Source: Mesostigma viride (taxonomy: Eukaryota; Streptophyta; Mesostigmatophyceae; Mesostigmatales; Mesostigmataceae). From it: a DNA stretch of 64,000 nucleotides. Within the stretch, counting starts at the first letter, position 1. Each line of letters opens with the position of its first letter. Of this stretch, positions 29,588-56,727 are shown piece by piece. The position numbers and the translations under genes are program-made. The stretch is from the NCBI GenBank assembly GCA_009746045.1, contig RPFO01000231.1:231501-295500 (forward strand), written 5' to 3'. The notes under the pieces were generated by a model, which was not told the origin of the DNA, searched no databases, and was given only the letters and a program-made list of their open reading frames with translations.

Positions 29588-30418
29588 TGTAACGTGCCAA
29601 GCCTATCAGCCAGGCACGTTGGGAAAGATCGTCTCCTCCTAAATACAGGACTATCGTCCCGGGGTTGATTAATTAATCAATTAATTAATTAATAGACACA
29701 TGACTCGTCACGTGAGCATAAGTCCTCAGTGGGAGGGGAACATGGGATGGAATGGATGGTGTAAGCTATCTAGGTCCTAGTTACAGGGGTGTGGGCACCG
29801 CAGCCCGAATGGCTATGAATGCCATACGCGGTCACACGCGGAGCCCCCACAGACTTGGGGGTTGTCTCCTTCATCACTACTTGCCATCTATCCTTGCGTA
29901 CCATCTGCCTCCATATTACAGACAAACCAGGAGGCTGCCCGGGCGTGAGCCCGTCGCGTCTAGTGTAGCACATGTCCATGCCGAGTCTATCACGAAAAGT
30001 CCAAGGGTGGCGGCCCTGCCGCGCGCGGCCTGGGGCACGCCAGGTGAGGACATATCGCCCAGGCTGGGCGGGCTTGGTGCCAGCTAGTCTATCTGATGTG
30101 TCTACCTGATCTGTGCGGGCCAGGTGCCCGGCTAGGCCCAGGCGCCTGTGCCTAATAATGTGGGAAACATAGGGCAAATCAGCGGACAAATCCTCATTAC
30201 TAATGTGCAAACCAAAGGGGATGTTAAGGGCCTTGCGCAGCATATCAGTCACCGACACACACACGTAGCCATGTATGTCCGAAAGTGCTGACATCGAATC
30301 ACTCTAGGCAACATTTGACGATAGTGTAGCTACTCTTTTGCTCGTATCTATTTACCTATTTATCCTTTTGCCAAACTTCCAAGTGCTCGCTAGGCTCGAC
30401 CCTAGTCGGCACGCTACG
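29588..30418 (+). mobile_element. Solo LTR copy 2, broken by a LINE-A
   Basis: Left end TGTAACGTGCC...GGCACGTTGGGAAAGATCGT and right end TTTTGCCAAACTT...CTCGACCCTAGTCGGCACGCTACG match the ends of the LTR at 24785-25513 in reverse orientation. Possible 5-bp duplication CTGCA at 29583-29587 and 30419-30423. The middle of the LTR is missing or replaced by the LINE-A insertion. Confidence 0.6.
29664..30265 (-). mobile_element. LINE-A 3' part, minus strand
   Basis: Best preserved LINE-A C-terminus: frame 30260-29770 (M-L-R-K-A-L-N, H-I-S-N-E-D-L, R-H-R-R-L-G-L-A-G-H, stop), 3' UTR, hairpin near 29696-29716 (G-U variant) and TTAAT tail 29666-29692. Inserted in solo LTR copy 2. Confidence 0.75.
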
Positions 30419-30423
30419 CTGCA

Positions 30424-32600
30424 CTTCTGCAGGATGTGCTCCGTGTGCGCCCAACCTGCACGCCAGACAACCTCCAAGACCTACCATACAAAGTCAACTA
30501 CAACTTACGAGAAGTTCTGTACATGACTGAATATTTACACACCTGCCCGTACTATCTGTGCTGCTGGGCATGTCTTGCACAGATAGAGATTGTCATAACT
30601 TGCTGCAACAAGCATGGTCAGCAACTTGTACTACGCCGCCTCTAAGAATGGGGCTGCTGGCCCTCGAGCTTCCTCATGGCATTAAGTTCCTCCTTCCAAT
30701 GCGCGATGTTGACCATCGCATGCGCCACAAGGTGGGACGACTTCGGAAAGGCCTGCGCACAGAGCAGCATTGGAGCAGGGTAGTGCGCCTATTGGTTAGC
30801 CACTGCTGAGGATGGACAGCAGGGTCCTTCGCTGAGGACTGATACAAACAAGCCAGGCAAGAGCGCAGCCATGCAGTGCACTTAACCACAGATGCTTGAG
30901 CAGGAACAAAAGCTAGACGGGCAGCTACGGGTCAGTGGCACGGTGGCACGCAAACACCACAAACGACCTAACCACGGCAAGCTTGTATAGTAGCCACAAA
31001 CGTTTTTGTAGAGGTGGGGCATACTGTACCATCCATGTTTTCTGCACAAGGCCCCTAATCAGAGCTCCTCATTGCCGCTGCAACTGCTAGTCCTCTTCTC
31101 CTCTACTCCTGCTCCTCCCTCGCTACTGCTGATGCTGGTGCTGGTGCCTCTGTTTGTCTTCTCAGCTAGCCTTCCCCCCCTCCCCCCCCCCCCCCCCCCC
31201 CCCCCCCCTCCCCCCCCCTCCCCCCCCCCCCCCCCCCCCCCCCCCTTTCCCCCGCCCCTCACACACACATACGCCAGAAAAATATCACAGCCCCTCCAAA
31301 TAGTACTCCCCTACGGACAACGCGTCGTACTGAACCCAGAGATGAGCCTGCGTTGTAGGCTCCTAACCATAAATGTTCAAGTGGTCATCTGGACATGATA
31401 GCTGTCCATGGCCATATTCTCAGCAAGCACACTCTACCCATCTTGCTGCATTATTCCCGCCCAAACAAAATCATATATACTCATGAAGTGAGTGTTATGT
31501 AAGATTTTACCACTGTTGCCCAGCGCCCACTCATCAAGACAATGTCATGGCGAACATGCTCCGAGTGCATGGCATACCTTGACCCATGTCTCAAACAGTG
31601 GCAGCGCGAGGAATTGGAAGAAGCCTGAACGTGACGAGGGTGGCGGCGGCCAGTTAAAGAGCAGTGATTGGCAACAGGGCCAGTGGCCATAGGGAGGGTT
31701 AGTACATCAGGTGCTTGTCGTCAGTCGTGGGACAGTGCAGTCTAATCAACCTTGCAGCGATAAACAGGTGGAGCACTCAGATTATTATCCAGTGCAGTTA
31801 CATTCATATGCCATGTAGTATTTATTACACTACATATAGTAGTATATATCTAGGTCGTATATATGTACTCTAATGCATCAACTCTGGTGTTTATTTAGGT
31901 TGCCGGTCTCATGCACAAATCTTACCATTTTTAAGAAGTGATTTCTACTATATTTTTAAGATACACAGGATATTAGAAAGCTTGGCATGCTATTTCAAGG
32001 TACACAGGATCGACAACGTGACCCAGCCCAGCAAGTGGCAGCAAAAAGTGGTGTTATATGCCATCAAGGCTCCACAGCGCAATGGCAGGATATTTGGCGT
32101 AGATGCCATGAACCCTCATGCGTGTATTGACACTTGACATACTCCATCCCCCACGTACTGTACGTGGCCGGGGGTTGAGTTTGTCAAGTGTCAACGCATG
32201 CAAGGGTCATGGCATCTATCAACCCTTCCCCCACCCTTTGATCTTCCGAGGATTTCGACTGCTCCGTCGTACATGCACACACGGCACTGGATGATCTGCC
32301 GTGCTGAATTTAAATCAACCTCCCACTCTGATGGACATATTGGGCTAATCCTTAATCAAGTGTCTCCCTGGGCTCGGAGATCTCAGCATCCTTGGTAGGC
32401 GTCCCAACGTCAGATATGCCTGCCGTTATGAACAGCCAGCGCGACTGGTCCGACGTTTGCCGATGCTAGTTAAACTATATCGTAAGTTTATTATAAACTA
32501 GTATGATGATACTTGTAGAGGAAATGCATGGCACTGTTCTACATGGAACAACACAAGTGTAGATAGAGAGAAGTGCATGGCAATACATAAAGCCACATCA
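30424..32600. other. No gene seen; poly-C tract
   Basis: Only unsupported short frames. A poly-C tract with a few T lies at 31176-31247. Sequence 32105-32220 contains an imperfect inverted repeat around the CATGCGTGTATTGACACTTGACA motif. Confidence 0.45.
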
Positions 32601-32619
32601 GGCCACCTTACTGACTTAC

Positions 32620-32793
32620 CCAACTGACGATCGCGTGAGGATTGCGGGCGGAGGTCATGCCGTCAAGGGATGCCGGGAAACCACCACGCCGTAGAGAGAC
32701 ACAATCGGTGAGGGGTTCCAGGTATCCCACGAAGATGGTTGTTAGTACCGAGATATCAATAATTATATATTTTTCAGGAACACTGGATCGCAC
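32620..32793 (-). CDS. Possible C-terminal exon of the phosphodiesterase
   Basis: Open minus frame ending at a perfect donor TGG|GTAAGT (32619). Pattern F-V-G-Y-L-E-P-L ... A-R-N-P-H-A-I-V-S-W resembles the last helices of class I phosphodiesterases. I find no AG acceptor in the right phase upstream (only TACTAAC at about 32747), so the link to exon 10 is not shown. May be chance. Confidence 0.25.
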
Positions 32794-33331
32794 AGACGAG
32801 ATATAGAGTCAGCCAGAAAGGATACGCAGAGCCGCTACTAGACCGGATGTTTATGATCCGATTGCTTAATTCCAAAGACAGAGCCCTAATCGACGTGGCA
32901 GGTTGCGCTTGCCACACAAAAAGGTTGCACTGGTATCGAGTGCCACGTAGGGAGAGGGGAGCAAGGCCTAAGGACGCGACCGCTTCACAAGGCAGTCAGC
33001 CCCTAAGGGGTGGCGGGTGGGCATGGAACAGAAAGCTCCGTTCGGAGAAACAACCCCACAACCATGGAAATCCTGCACAGCATGCCAACCGGTACTGAGA
33101 CCAGGGTGCTGCCTGTCTGTAACCAGAATCCATGGCACCAAACGTGCAAGTTGCGGAAGCTACTCAGAATCCAACATTCATTTGGACACTTACTCTCGGC
33201 CCTCTCCAGGCACATGCACCAGTAACCCGTACGTCCCCAGCTGATATGATCGACGGGACAACATGTAGATGCCGTGGAATGAATGCCATGAATATTAGGC
33301 CCACTCTCTAGGCTCATGCCAAAATGAGCTA

Positions 33332-34591
33332 TTGTTAAATGATCAACTGATGCCACGCAACCCAGCCGGAGGAAAATCGCTACCTTGCGCTCGTAGCGGA
33401 TTAGAGAAGCACCAAAGCTTTATCATCCCTTTTCCTTATCTATTAGAGAAGCACCAAAGCTTTATGATCCCTCTTCCTTATCTATTAGAGAAGCACCAAA
33501 GCTTTATGATCCCTCTTCCTTATCTATTAGAGAAGCACCAAAGCTTTATCATCCCTCTCCCTTATCTATTAGAGAAGCACCAAAGCTTTATCATCCCTCT
33601 TCCTTATCTATTAGAGAAGCACCAAAGCTTTATCATCCCTCTTCCTTATCTATTAGAGAAGCACCAAAGCTTTATCATCCCTCTTCCTTATCTATTAGAG
33701 AAGCACCAAAGCTTTATCATCCCTCTCCCTTATCTATTAGAGAAGCACCAAAGCTTTATCATCCCTCTCCCTTATCTATTAGAGAAGCACCAAAGCTTTA
33801 TCATCCCTCTCCCTTATCTATTAGAGAAGCACCAAAGCTTTATCATCCCTCTTCCTTATCTATTAGAGAAGCACCAAAGCTTTATCATCCCTCTTCCTTA
33901 TCTATTAGAGAAGCACCAAAGCTTTATGATCCCTCTTCCTTATCTATTAGAGAAGCACCAAAGCTTTATGATCCCTCTTCCTTATCTATTAGAGAAGCAC
34001 CAAAGCTTTATCATCCCTCTCCCTTATCTATTAGAGAAGCACCAAAGCTTTATCATCCCTCTTCCTTATCTATTAGAGAAGCACCAAAGCTTTATCATCC
34101 CTCTTCCTTATCTATTAGAGAAGCACCAAAGCTTTATCATCCCTCTTCCTTATCTATTAGAGAAGCACCAAAGCTTTATCATCCCTCTCCCTTATCTATT
34201 AGAGAAGCACCAAAGCTTTATCATCCCTCTCCCTTATCTATTAGAGAAGCACCAAAGCTTTATCATCCCTCTCCCTTATCTATTAGAGAAGCACCAAAGC
34301 TTTATCATCCCTCTTCCTTATCTATTAGAGAAGCACCAAAGCTTTATCATCCCTCTTCCTTATCTATTAGAGAAGCACCAAAGCTTTATCATCCCTCTTC
34401 CTTATCTATTAGAGAAGCACCAAAGCTTTATCATCCCTCTTCCTTATCTATTAGAGAAGCACCAAAGCTTTATCATCCCTCTTCCTTATCTATTAGAGAA
34501 GCACCAAAGCTTTATCATCCCTCTTCCTTATCTATTAGAGAAGCACCAAAGCTTTATCATCCCCCTCCCTTATCTATTAGAGGAGCACTAA
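33332..34591 (+). CDS. Open frame through the 42-bp repeats (doubtful gene)
   Basis: 419 codons, almost entirely the 14-residue repeat. Starts at TTG, not ATG; no splice context, no non-repeat domain. Most likely just a by-product of a repeat unit divisible by three. Kept because variation between units is mostly silent in this frame (Ile/Met and silent Leu changes), which would also fit a repeat protein. Confidence 0.15.
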   Translation: MLNDQLMPRNPAGGKSLPCARSGLEKHQSFIIPFPYLLEKHQSFMIPLPYLLEKHQSFMIPLPYLLEKHQSFIIPLPYLLEKHQSFIIPLPYLLEKHQSFIIPLPYLLEKHQSFIIPLPYLLEKHQSFIIPLPYLLEKHQSFIIPLPYLLEKHQSFIIPLPYLLEKHQSFIIPLPYLLEKHQSFIIPLPYLLEKHQSFMIPLPYLLEKHQSFMIPLPYLLEKHQSFIIPLPYLLEKHQSFIIPLPYLLEKHQSFIIPLPYLLEKHQSFIIPLPYLLEKHQSFIIPLPYLLEKHQSFIIPLPYLLEKHQSFIIPLPYLLEKHQSFIIPLPYLLEKHQSFIIPLPYLLEKHQSFIIPLPYLLEKHQSFIIPLPYLLEKHQSFIIPLPYLLEKHQSFIIPLPYLLEKHQSFIIPLPYLLEEH

Positions 34592-34700
34592 AGCTTTAGC
34601 ATCCCTCTTCCTTATCTATTAGAGAAGCACCAAAGCTTTATCATCCCCCTCCCTTATCTATAAGAGAATCACCAAAGCTTTATCATCTCCCTCCCTTATC
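33401..34700 (+). repeat. 42-bp minisatellite, about 31 copies
   Basis: Unit TTAGAGAAGCACCAAAGC + TTTATCATCCCTCTTCC + TTATCTA. As 42 is a multiple of 3, the plus frame stays open for 28 units (14 residues each, L-E-K-H-Q-S-F-I-I-P-L-P-Y-L) until a TAG at 34589. The last three units carry most changes. Between units mainly two sites vary (C/G and T/C), and both are third codon positions in that frame. Lies downstream of mapped phosphodiesterase exon 10. Confidence 0.92.
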
Positions 34701-35459
34701 GACCGCACGAGATATGCCACCCAGCCAGGTCTGAAGCAAATTCCTGCTTGGCCAGGTGGGCTTGAGCTCGCCTTGCTGGTGGGTGCGCGTGAGCGCAACC
34801 GGCGGCGTACACAGTCTGTGGTGCTTACAGGTTGACCTGTGCTCCCTAATACATCAAGCCGTGAGCCGGCCAGTGGACAGGTGCAGCACAAGCCTGAACA
34901 GCTATTGAATGAAATTGCCCCTCCTGAATATGGGCCGTACGGATTCGGCCTTTTTTTTCCACCCCCAGTAGAATGGGAGCGAGGTGGCTGGGGAGGGTTC
35001 GGATCACCAAACGATCCAAAAGAGCCGTGCACATAGTTTCCATTGCAAATCGCAGTGGCGTAGCAGCACAATGAAAACTACATCGCCGAGCTGAAAGCAA
35101 GCAGCGTGCATTAATTTGGCGACACGCTTAGTGAGCCTGGTGCAAAGTCAAAGCCAAAGCGGCGCCCATGTCAGAACAGATGGAATTAAGAAGAAAACAG
35201 CAAAAGAATGTACGCATACATGAACAAAATGCGCATTAACATGGCCCCCTTAATGTGCTGGGTATGCGTACCAATGCTACTGTAGCTTGGTTTTCTGTTA
35301 CCATTGCTGCTGATGTGGTATCAGGAAGATACGTATTTGCATCATGGACGCATTGTTTGCAAACCTTGTGTTATCGCGAGAATTTTCACAAGGGATGCAA
35401 ACCAGTCAAGCCATAAGCACAAGTGGGTGCCACTTGCTGTCATGGTAGGTCCTGCCCAC

Positions 35460-51677
<16,218 letters not shown>

Positions 51678-53534
51678 GTCGGTCGCTTATGCCGCAACCA
51701 TATATTCTTAACTCCTACCTGGGCGAGCGGCATGCGCATCTGGTAGTTTTCTGGTGACCGACAATTCAACGACTGCCTCTGCCCCGTTGCCTGTCAATTG
51801 TCATGGCCTATACATGGAACTGGTAATATTTGCGAATCAGTGCATGTAACACGAGTGCCCGACGTCATGAATCATGCTCATGACATATTCGATACAGCTT
51901 TACAGCAATAAGCAGTTTCCGACCCGCAGGAAAATTAAATCCCGTCAACCCCGGCAAATAATTACATGAGTAAAGGGATGGCAGCCGGCACGCAGGATCG
52001 TCTGACCGCCCGCTATGTTACCGACTACCGTTATGTTATGTTGGGAAATAGTATGACGACTAATTGACGATCCGATCCGCCTGCATGCGATCGATGATCA
52101 CTAGCTGTTCGCATGCGAGAATCACACTTACCCCAAGCAGGCATGACAGCAAAAAAATCAACAGTGCCGTAAGCGGAACCGCCCACACAGCAAAAAAATC
52201 AAGCTTTCACAACTTGGAAAGATTTGGCCGAGCGGCCCGCCTGCGAAGCACTTGTGACGTAAATGTTGCTGACATGGCAGCACAGCAAGGAGACAACTTG
52301 ACGGCAGTAACGACCCCGGTGCTGTCAGAGGCTGTCACAGGGTTTAGTAAATGATAAATGATTTTTATGATTCTATACCCATAAAGAAATATCTGATAAA
52401 GAAATAGATATTTTATAAATGATTTTTTTGGAAGTTTTATCGTGAACGTTACAACGCACGATACTTGATCATTATGGATATTGTACTCATGCGTGGATTC
52501 TGTAGTCTGGCGAGGGTCGATGTCGACCCGAGGATCTTGTGTGGACTGCATGCTTCGTAATTCTCTGGAAGGTCGGCGCCATGTCGGCGCCACTTGCCAG
52601 CTTGGTGGCAGACCTAGGTGAAATTGGTCCGAGGACGAAAGTCTCGTCTTCTTGGTTCGGAATGAAATGAGTGTGTTATCACCTGTCTGAACCTGGGGCA
52701 TAATTCCAACTGCATTTGGTAGCTCTATCCTAAATGTAGGTTGTGTAGATTAATGCAATATTAATCACCGCGAGCCGTAACAGGCCTAAAGCCACGCCTG
52801 TTCCGTTAATCCCACTCCCAGAGAGTGGTCGTGGTTAGCCAAGAAACCGGGAATAACCTACCTTAACAATAGGATCTTTCGCACGACCCAGATGGGTTCG
52901 TTACACTGGTTATCGGAGGTTAGGTTAGGGTGGTTTAACATGGCGGCCCAGAGCCGGATTTAGCTTAGCAAAGGCCCAGAGCCGACAGGGTTCATCCCGC
53001 CCAGCAAAGGCGGTTGCCAGATCCCGGTGACGCTCAGGACAGCTATAGCCACAGCCGGAACGCCATCCAAGACCTCTTAACCCGTTGAGGGGTGTCTAAG
53101 GACGCTAGACGTCCATGCAAGTGGTAAGATTTCCCTGATTTCCCTCTTGCTCCCCCCCCTGTCTTACCCACGCGCGTAGCAACGGGGTATATGTTTTATG
53201 TCGTGTCCGATTTCATGTTCGTGACTGTTGGTACCCACGTTGCCCCAGAGGCCAACGTTCGTGAGCCGTGGGCGGACCCCCAGAGGGCAACGCTGCCTAC
53301 GGCTCGAGGGTAGTCACCGGCTGGCCGTTGCCTTACTGTGTTGCCGGTGGCTGTACCTCAACGTTCTTCGTATTGTTTGTGAACGTTTTGTTTCTGCCTT
53401 GTGCTTCTCTCTCGCTGTGAGCACGTCACCTGCACGTAGAGGTATCCTGGGTGGGCTTTCCTCCCTTTCTTTCCCCTTCCTGCATTGCATGCTTGAACAC
53501 CGTGTGATATTGCTTTATACCTAATCGGTAGTTC
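51678..53534. other. Upstream of the PDE and 5' side of gypsy element 1
   Basis: No gene seen. At 52573-52593 the minus strand reads GGCAAG-TGGCGCCGACATGG, which looks like an LTR end (CA) followed by a primer-binding site starting TGGCGCC; this may be a remnant of a third LTR element. 53233 TGGTACCCACGTTG could be the primer-binding site of element 1. The LTR borders could not be fixed. Confidence 0.3.
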
Positions 53535-53888
53535 ATGGGAACCTCCCGCAGCAGACGTAATAATGAAGGAGGATATAGGCGTATTAATCAAGGAGGTAGA
53601 TCCCAATACCTATACTACGCAGTAGCACATGACGGGGCCACAGGCCAACCAGGCATTTTCTATAGTTGGGCTGCGTGTAGCAATCATATTAAGGATAAGG
53701 TCTTACACCCAGCGTCGTTAGCTAGATGGCAGGGATTTAATACATTAGCTGAGGCAGATCAGTTTATTAGGGATAATATGCCCCTCCCAGAAGGGCTGCA
53801 CCAGACTAGGCGTGGCACCCAGTTACCTGCACAGGATGTGTTGCATGCACTGGAGCAGCTTCACCTGGGCCCAGCCGCTAGGGCATAA
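53535..53888 (+). CDS. Viroplasmin / RNase H1 N-terminal-like domain ORF of gypsy element 1
   Basis: 117 codons from an ATG, Arg/Asn/Gly start, then Y-Y-A-V-A-H-D-G...G-I-F-Y-S-W-A-A-C and L-A-R-W-Q-G-F-N-T-L-A-E-A. This is the small fold shared by eukaryotic RNase H1 N-termini and caulimovirus viroplasmin, which binds RNA-DNA hybrids or RNA. It sits alone in front of gag with no RNase H catalytic part. In this position it may load on the element RNA (inference). Stop TAA at 53886. Confidence 0.7.
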   Translation: MGTSRSRRNNEGGYRRINQGGRSQYLYYAVAHDGATGQPGIFYSWAACSNHIKDKVLHPASLARWQGFNTLAEADQFIRDNMPLPEGLHQTRRGTQLPAQDVLHALEQLHLGPAARA

Positions 53889-54344
53889 GCATTACTACCG
53901 CTTCTAGATACTAGTATAGAGTGAGCCTGCTATTAGCTTAGATACCATAGTTAGTAGATAATATTAGTACTATTAGAAGCATTAGTTGTGGCTTTTGCTC
54001 TTTTCTCTCTTGCCTGCCTGTGTTTGGGGAGGTACTGTGTAAGGTACTGTGCAAGGTGCTGGTACGGTACGAGGGCCCAGAATGCCCAAGAAGAAAAAGC
54101 AAGGTGGTGGTAACACGTCGCCCCCAGAGGGCCAGAACATTAGATCGTCCCCAGAGGACAATAGAGCAGGGCAGGAAGTACTGCGTAGTATCCAGCACGT
54201 CCAGTCAGGGTTCCAGAAGATCTAGCAAGTCCAGTAGGAGCTCGAGAGGCTCCCGGAGATCCGATGCAGCCGCTAGGGATACCGCAGAACGGTAGGCGAC
54301 CCTGGAGTCGCAGCTAGAACAAGCTGCCCTAGGGTTTGATCAGC

Positions 54345-54485
54345 CTCAGCAGTCGCCGCAGCGACAACAATTGTCTCAGCAGTCGCCGCAGCGACAGCCT
54401 CAGTCTCAGCACTCTCCGCCGTCGCGACAGACGCAGCAGCAGCAACAGCAGCGACAGCAACAGCAGACGCAGCAGCGCAATCGCG
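54345..54485 (+). repeat. CAG/CAA-rich stretch before gag
   Basis: Imperfect CAGCAG/CAACAG/CGACAG repeats; one frame gives a Gln/Arg/Ser segment, which ends at TGA 54493-54495. An upstream TAG at about 54293 interrupts it. It may be an older N-terminal extension of gag. Confidence 0.6.
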
Positions 54486-54504
54486 ACCGCTATTGACCCA
54501 GCAT

Positions 54505-56265
54505 ATGGGTAACTGGGACAGGGTACCTCCTACGCAGCGACCACCCTCTGTGGAAGTCGTGCAGGAGGCTGATGAGGAGATAGAGGTCGCGGCTAGCCCG
54601 GTAGCTAGTTCGCCGTTTGCCCCTCCGGCTGAGTTCGTGCAATCCTCCCAATTGGGGGTAGGCCGCCCGCGCCAGACTCACCCTTGGGCAGGGCATGGCC
54701 GCGGCGGGTCGGGGCTGGGTCATGGAAGGGATCCCCGTCGGGTCTCCTTTGGAGCGAACGAGAGCTGGTCGCGACCCCCGCCACGGGCGTCAGGGTCGGC
54801 GCACGTGCACACCGATCCTGAGGACGCGGACTACGATCCCCCGGGCCCCTTCCCCACGGTACCCACCTCCCTCCCCACAAGGAGCGCGCCCACCAACGCC
54901 AATTTCAGTCGGCTGCCCCTGGACGACCCCGGTTATGAGCATCCCACGTCCGTTCGCGTTCGGCGTGAGTCAGCCCCCTTTGCGTCACAGTGGGTGTCCG
55001 CTGACTACGCGCCCCGCCGAGAATCCGGCGACCTCGATCCCGAGCGTGAGGAGGACACCTTTGTGTCCCTACGTGGGCATGACCAGCCTGCAGGACGGGG
55101 CTCTCAACAGGAGATGCGGGCGCGTCGGCACGAGCCTCTCACCTTTTCCAGCCCCGCGTACTGCAGCAAGGGCGGCCCCTTGCGTCCTGACCCTGTCAAG
55201 GCCCCGCCTATGCCAGATTTTAAGGCGGTGCCCAAGCTCCATGCGGGCATGACTCCCCGTGAGATCGACGAGTGGGCCCGTATGTGGCAACAGTTGTACA
55301 CCGTCTGGTGTGAACACCATGAGTGGCAGCTGGCCACCAAGGTTTTGATCCCCTACGTGGTGGTGAAGTGTATGGACCCATCAGTGGTCGGGATGCTTAA
55401 CGTTGAGAGTGTGGCGGCCCAGTCATACCCGCAGACGGTCGAGGAACTGCACGAGCGCATCCGGCGCAAGCTCATCCCTCCCGGCTATCGACTGACCGAG
55501 CGGTTTGAGTTCGGCCGCCTACGTCAGGGCAACACTGACTTGGCGGAGTTCCTCACCACTTTTGACTCCTTTGCGGCGCGGCTGACCGGGGACCTGACGT
55601 GGACCGAGTACAAGATTCGGTTTCTGGAGGCCATCCATCCGGACCTCCTCGCTGAGATTAAGAAGCACTATGCCGAGGTGCCCTGGGACAAGCTTGACAT
55701 CCACGCTGTCCAGCAGTACCTTCTACAGGTGGCCGACGTCATCAAGCAGCCGCGCTACACCAGCACCCGCCGGTTCGCCTCCTCATCCACGATGACACGC
55801 CGTGTCCACTTCACTGAGGTGGAACCCGACCCGTCGGAGGGGGAGGAGTCCAATGACGACGAGCAGCCGGCTGCCCAACTGCACGCCATCGATGCGTCCA
55901 AGGCCCGCTGTTTCATGTGTCACGAGGTCGGGCACCTCAAGAAGGATTGCCCGCGCCTCAAGGCGCGCACCAGCACGACGGAGGCCACCAAGGAGGCCCC
56001 CAAGTTTTCTGGTCCCGCCTTTGAGAGGCGCCCAGCGCCGGCAGCGTGGGATGCTCGCCCGCGCAACGCGGGCGCGCGGGCTGCCAAGCTGCGTGACGCG
56101 CGCACGCAGCCCAACCAGTTCCAGACACCCCTGTTACGCCGCGGGTATCTACCACTACCTCTACCTCTACCTGGCCTGATGCTACCTAAACTAGTCAAGC
56201 CTCCTCTAGTTAAACCTCTAGCGAAAGACGAACGAGACGATCCAGATCTCAATGCATTAACGTAA
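54505..56265 (+). CDS. Ty3/gypsy Gag polyprotein (element 1)
   Basis: 586 codons from ATG 54505 to TAA 56263-56265. Acidic, Pro-rich N-terminal 200 residues; capsid-like retrotransposon Gag core about 235-420 (R-E-I-D-E-W-A-R-M-W, F-E-F-G-R-L-R-Q-G, D-L-A-E-F-L); CCHC zinc knuckle C-F-M-C-H-E-V-G-H-L-K-K-D-C at about 470-483. Family role: forms the virus-like particle and packages RNA. The end has codon use shifted to CTA/CCT like the pol of element 2, then the frame stops one base before the LTR of element 2. The pol of element 1 is not visible and would lie beyond 64000. Confidence 0.82.
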   Translation: MGNWDRVPPTQRPPSVEVVQEADEEIEVAASPVASSPFAPPAEFVQSSQLGVGRPRQTHPWAGHGRGGSGLGHGRDPRRVSFGANESWSRPPPRASGSAHVHTDPEDADYDPPGPFPTVPTSLPTRSAPTNANFSRLPLDDPGYEHPTSVRVRRESAPFASQWVSADYAPRRESGDLDPEREEDTFVSLRGHDQPAGRGSQQEMRARRHEPLTFSSPAYCSKGGPLRPDPVKAPPMPDFKAVPKLHAGMTPREIDEWARMWQQLYTVWCEHHEWQLATKVLIPYVVVKCMDPSVVGMLNVESVAAQSYPQTVEELHERIRRKLIPPGYRLTERFEFGRLRQGNTDLAEFLTTFDSFAARLTGDLTWTEYKIRFLEAIHPDLLAEIKKHYAEVPWDKLDIHAVQQYLLQVADVIKQPRYTSTRRFASSSTMTRRVHFTEVEPDPSEGEESNDDEQPAAQLHAIDASKARCFMCHEVGHLKKDCPRLKARTSTTEATKEAPKFSGPAFERRPAPAAWDARPRNAGARAAKLRDARTQPNQFQTPLLRRGYLPLPLPLPGLMLPKLVKPPLVKPLAKDERDDPDLNALT

Positions 56266-56266
56266 G

Positions 56267-56710
56267 TGTTACTATAATACGCCATAAGCCATTTACACAA
56301 CCCGTTTACTCCAGGAATAGAGGAAGGAAACACAACTACACTGCCGTGACCCAAGCCTAAATGTGTTAATTCATTTAACACACGCCGAGTGCACACACGA
56401 GGGGTAGAACGTGCATAAATGGTCACCAACGGTCCAACACGCTCGGGCCGACATGGCCCTCGCCTACAGATGCACGCTGGTCCACTACATCTACAGATGC
56501 ACGCTGGTCCACTACATTCTACCACAGGACCAAAGGATCAGGACCACTAGTAAAGTACGCGGCGCGGCGCCCAACGGCACCCAATATACCACAGTACTGT
56601 TACGAGGACAATAATGTCCCGGTAGGAGCTTACACGTAAACCTAGGTACAACCGAGGCAAAAGACCTAATTTACGTCCGTAACTACAACGAATTGTTACG
56701 CGACGTAACA
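56267..56710 (-). mobile_element. 3' LTR of gypsy element 2 (444 bp)
   Basis: Plus-strand reading TGTTACTATAATACGCC ... CGCGACGTAACA, inverted ends TGTTAC/GTAACA. Directly abuts the polypurine tract at 56711. Left flank GTAAG (56262-56266) would be the 5-bp target duplication; its partner lies beyond the window. A tandem 30-base repeat with CTACAGATGCACGCTGGTCC at about 56460-56515. Confidence 0.65.
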
Positions 56711-56727
56711 CCTCCCCCCCCACAAAG
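56711..56727 (-). promoter_or_regulatory. Polypurine tract of element 2
   Basis: Minus strand CTTTGTGGGGGGGGAGG immediately before TG of the LTR. This is the primer for plus-strand DNA synthesis in LTR elements. Confidence 0.65.

Noticed and set aside
30436-30645. Cys-rich short frame behind solo LTR copy 2
   Set aside because: No splice context or known motif; left as unexplained.
33401-34700. CRISPR-like array
   Set aside because: Direct tandem 42-bp units without unique spacers, in a eukaryotic setting.
52207-52701. 164-codon minus frame upstream of the PDE
   Set aside because: Contains a primer-binding-site-like string and AT-rich low-complexity parts; more likely LTR remnant than protein.
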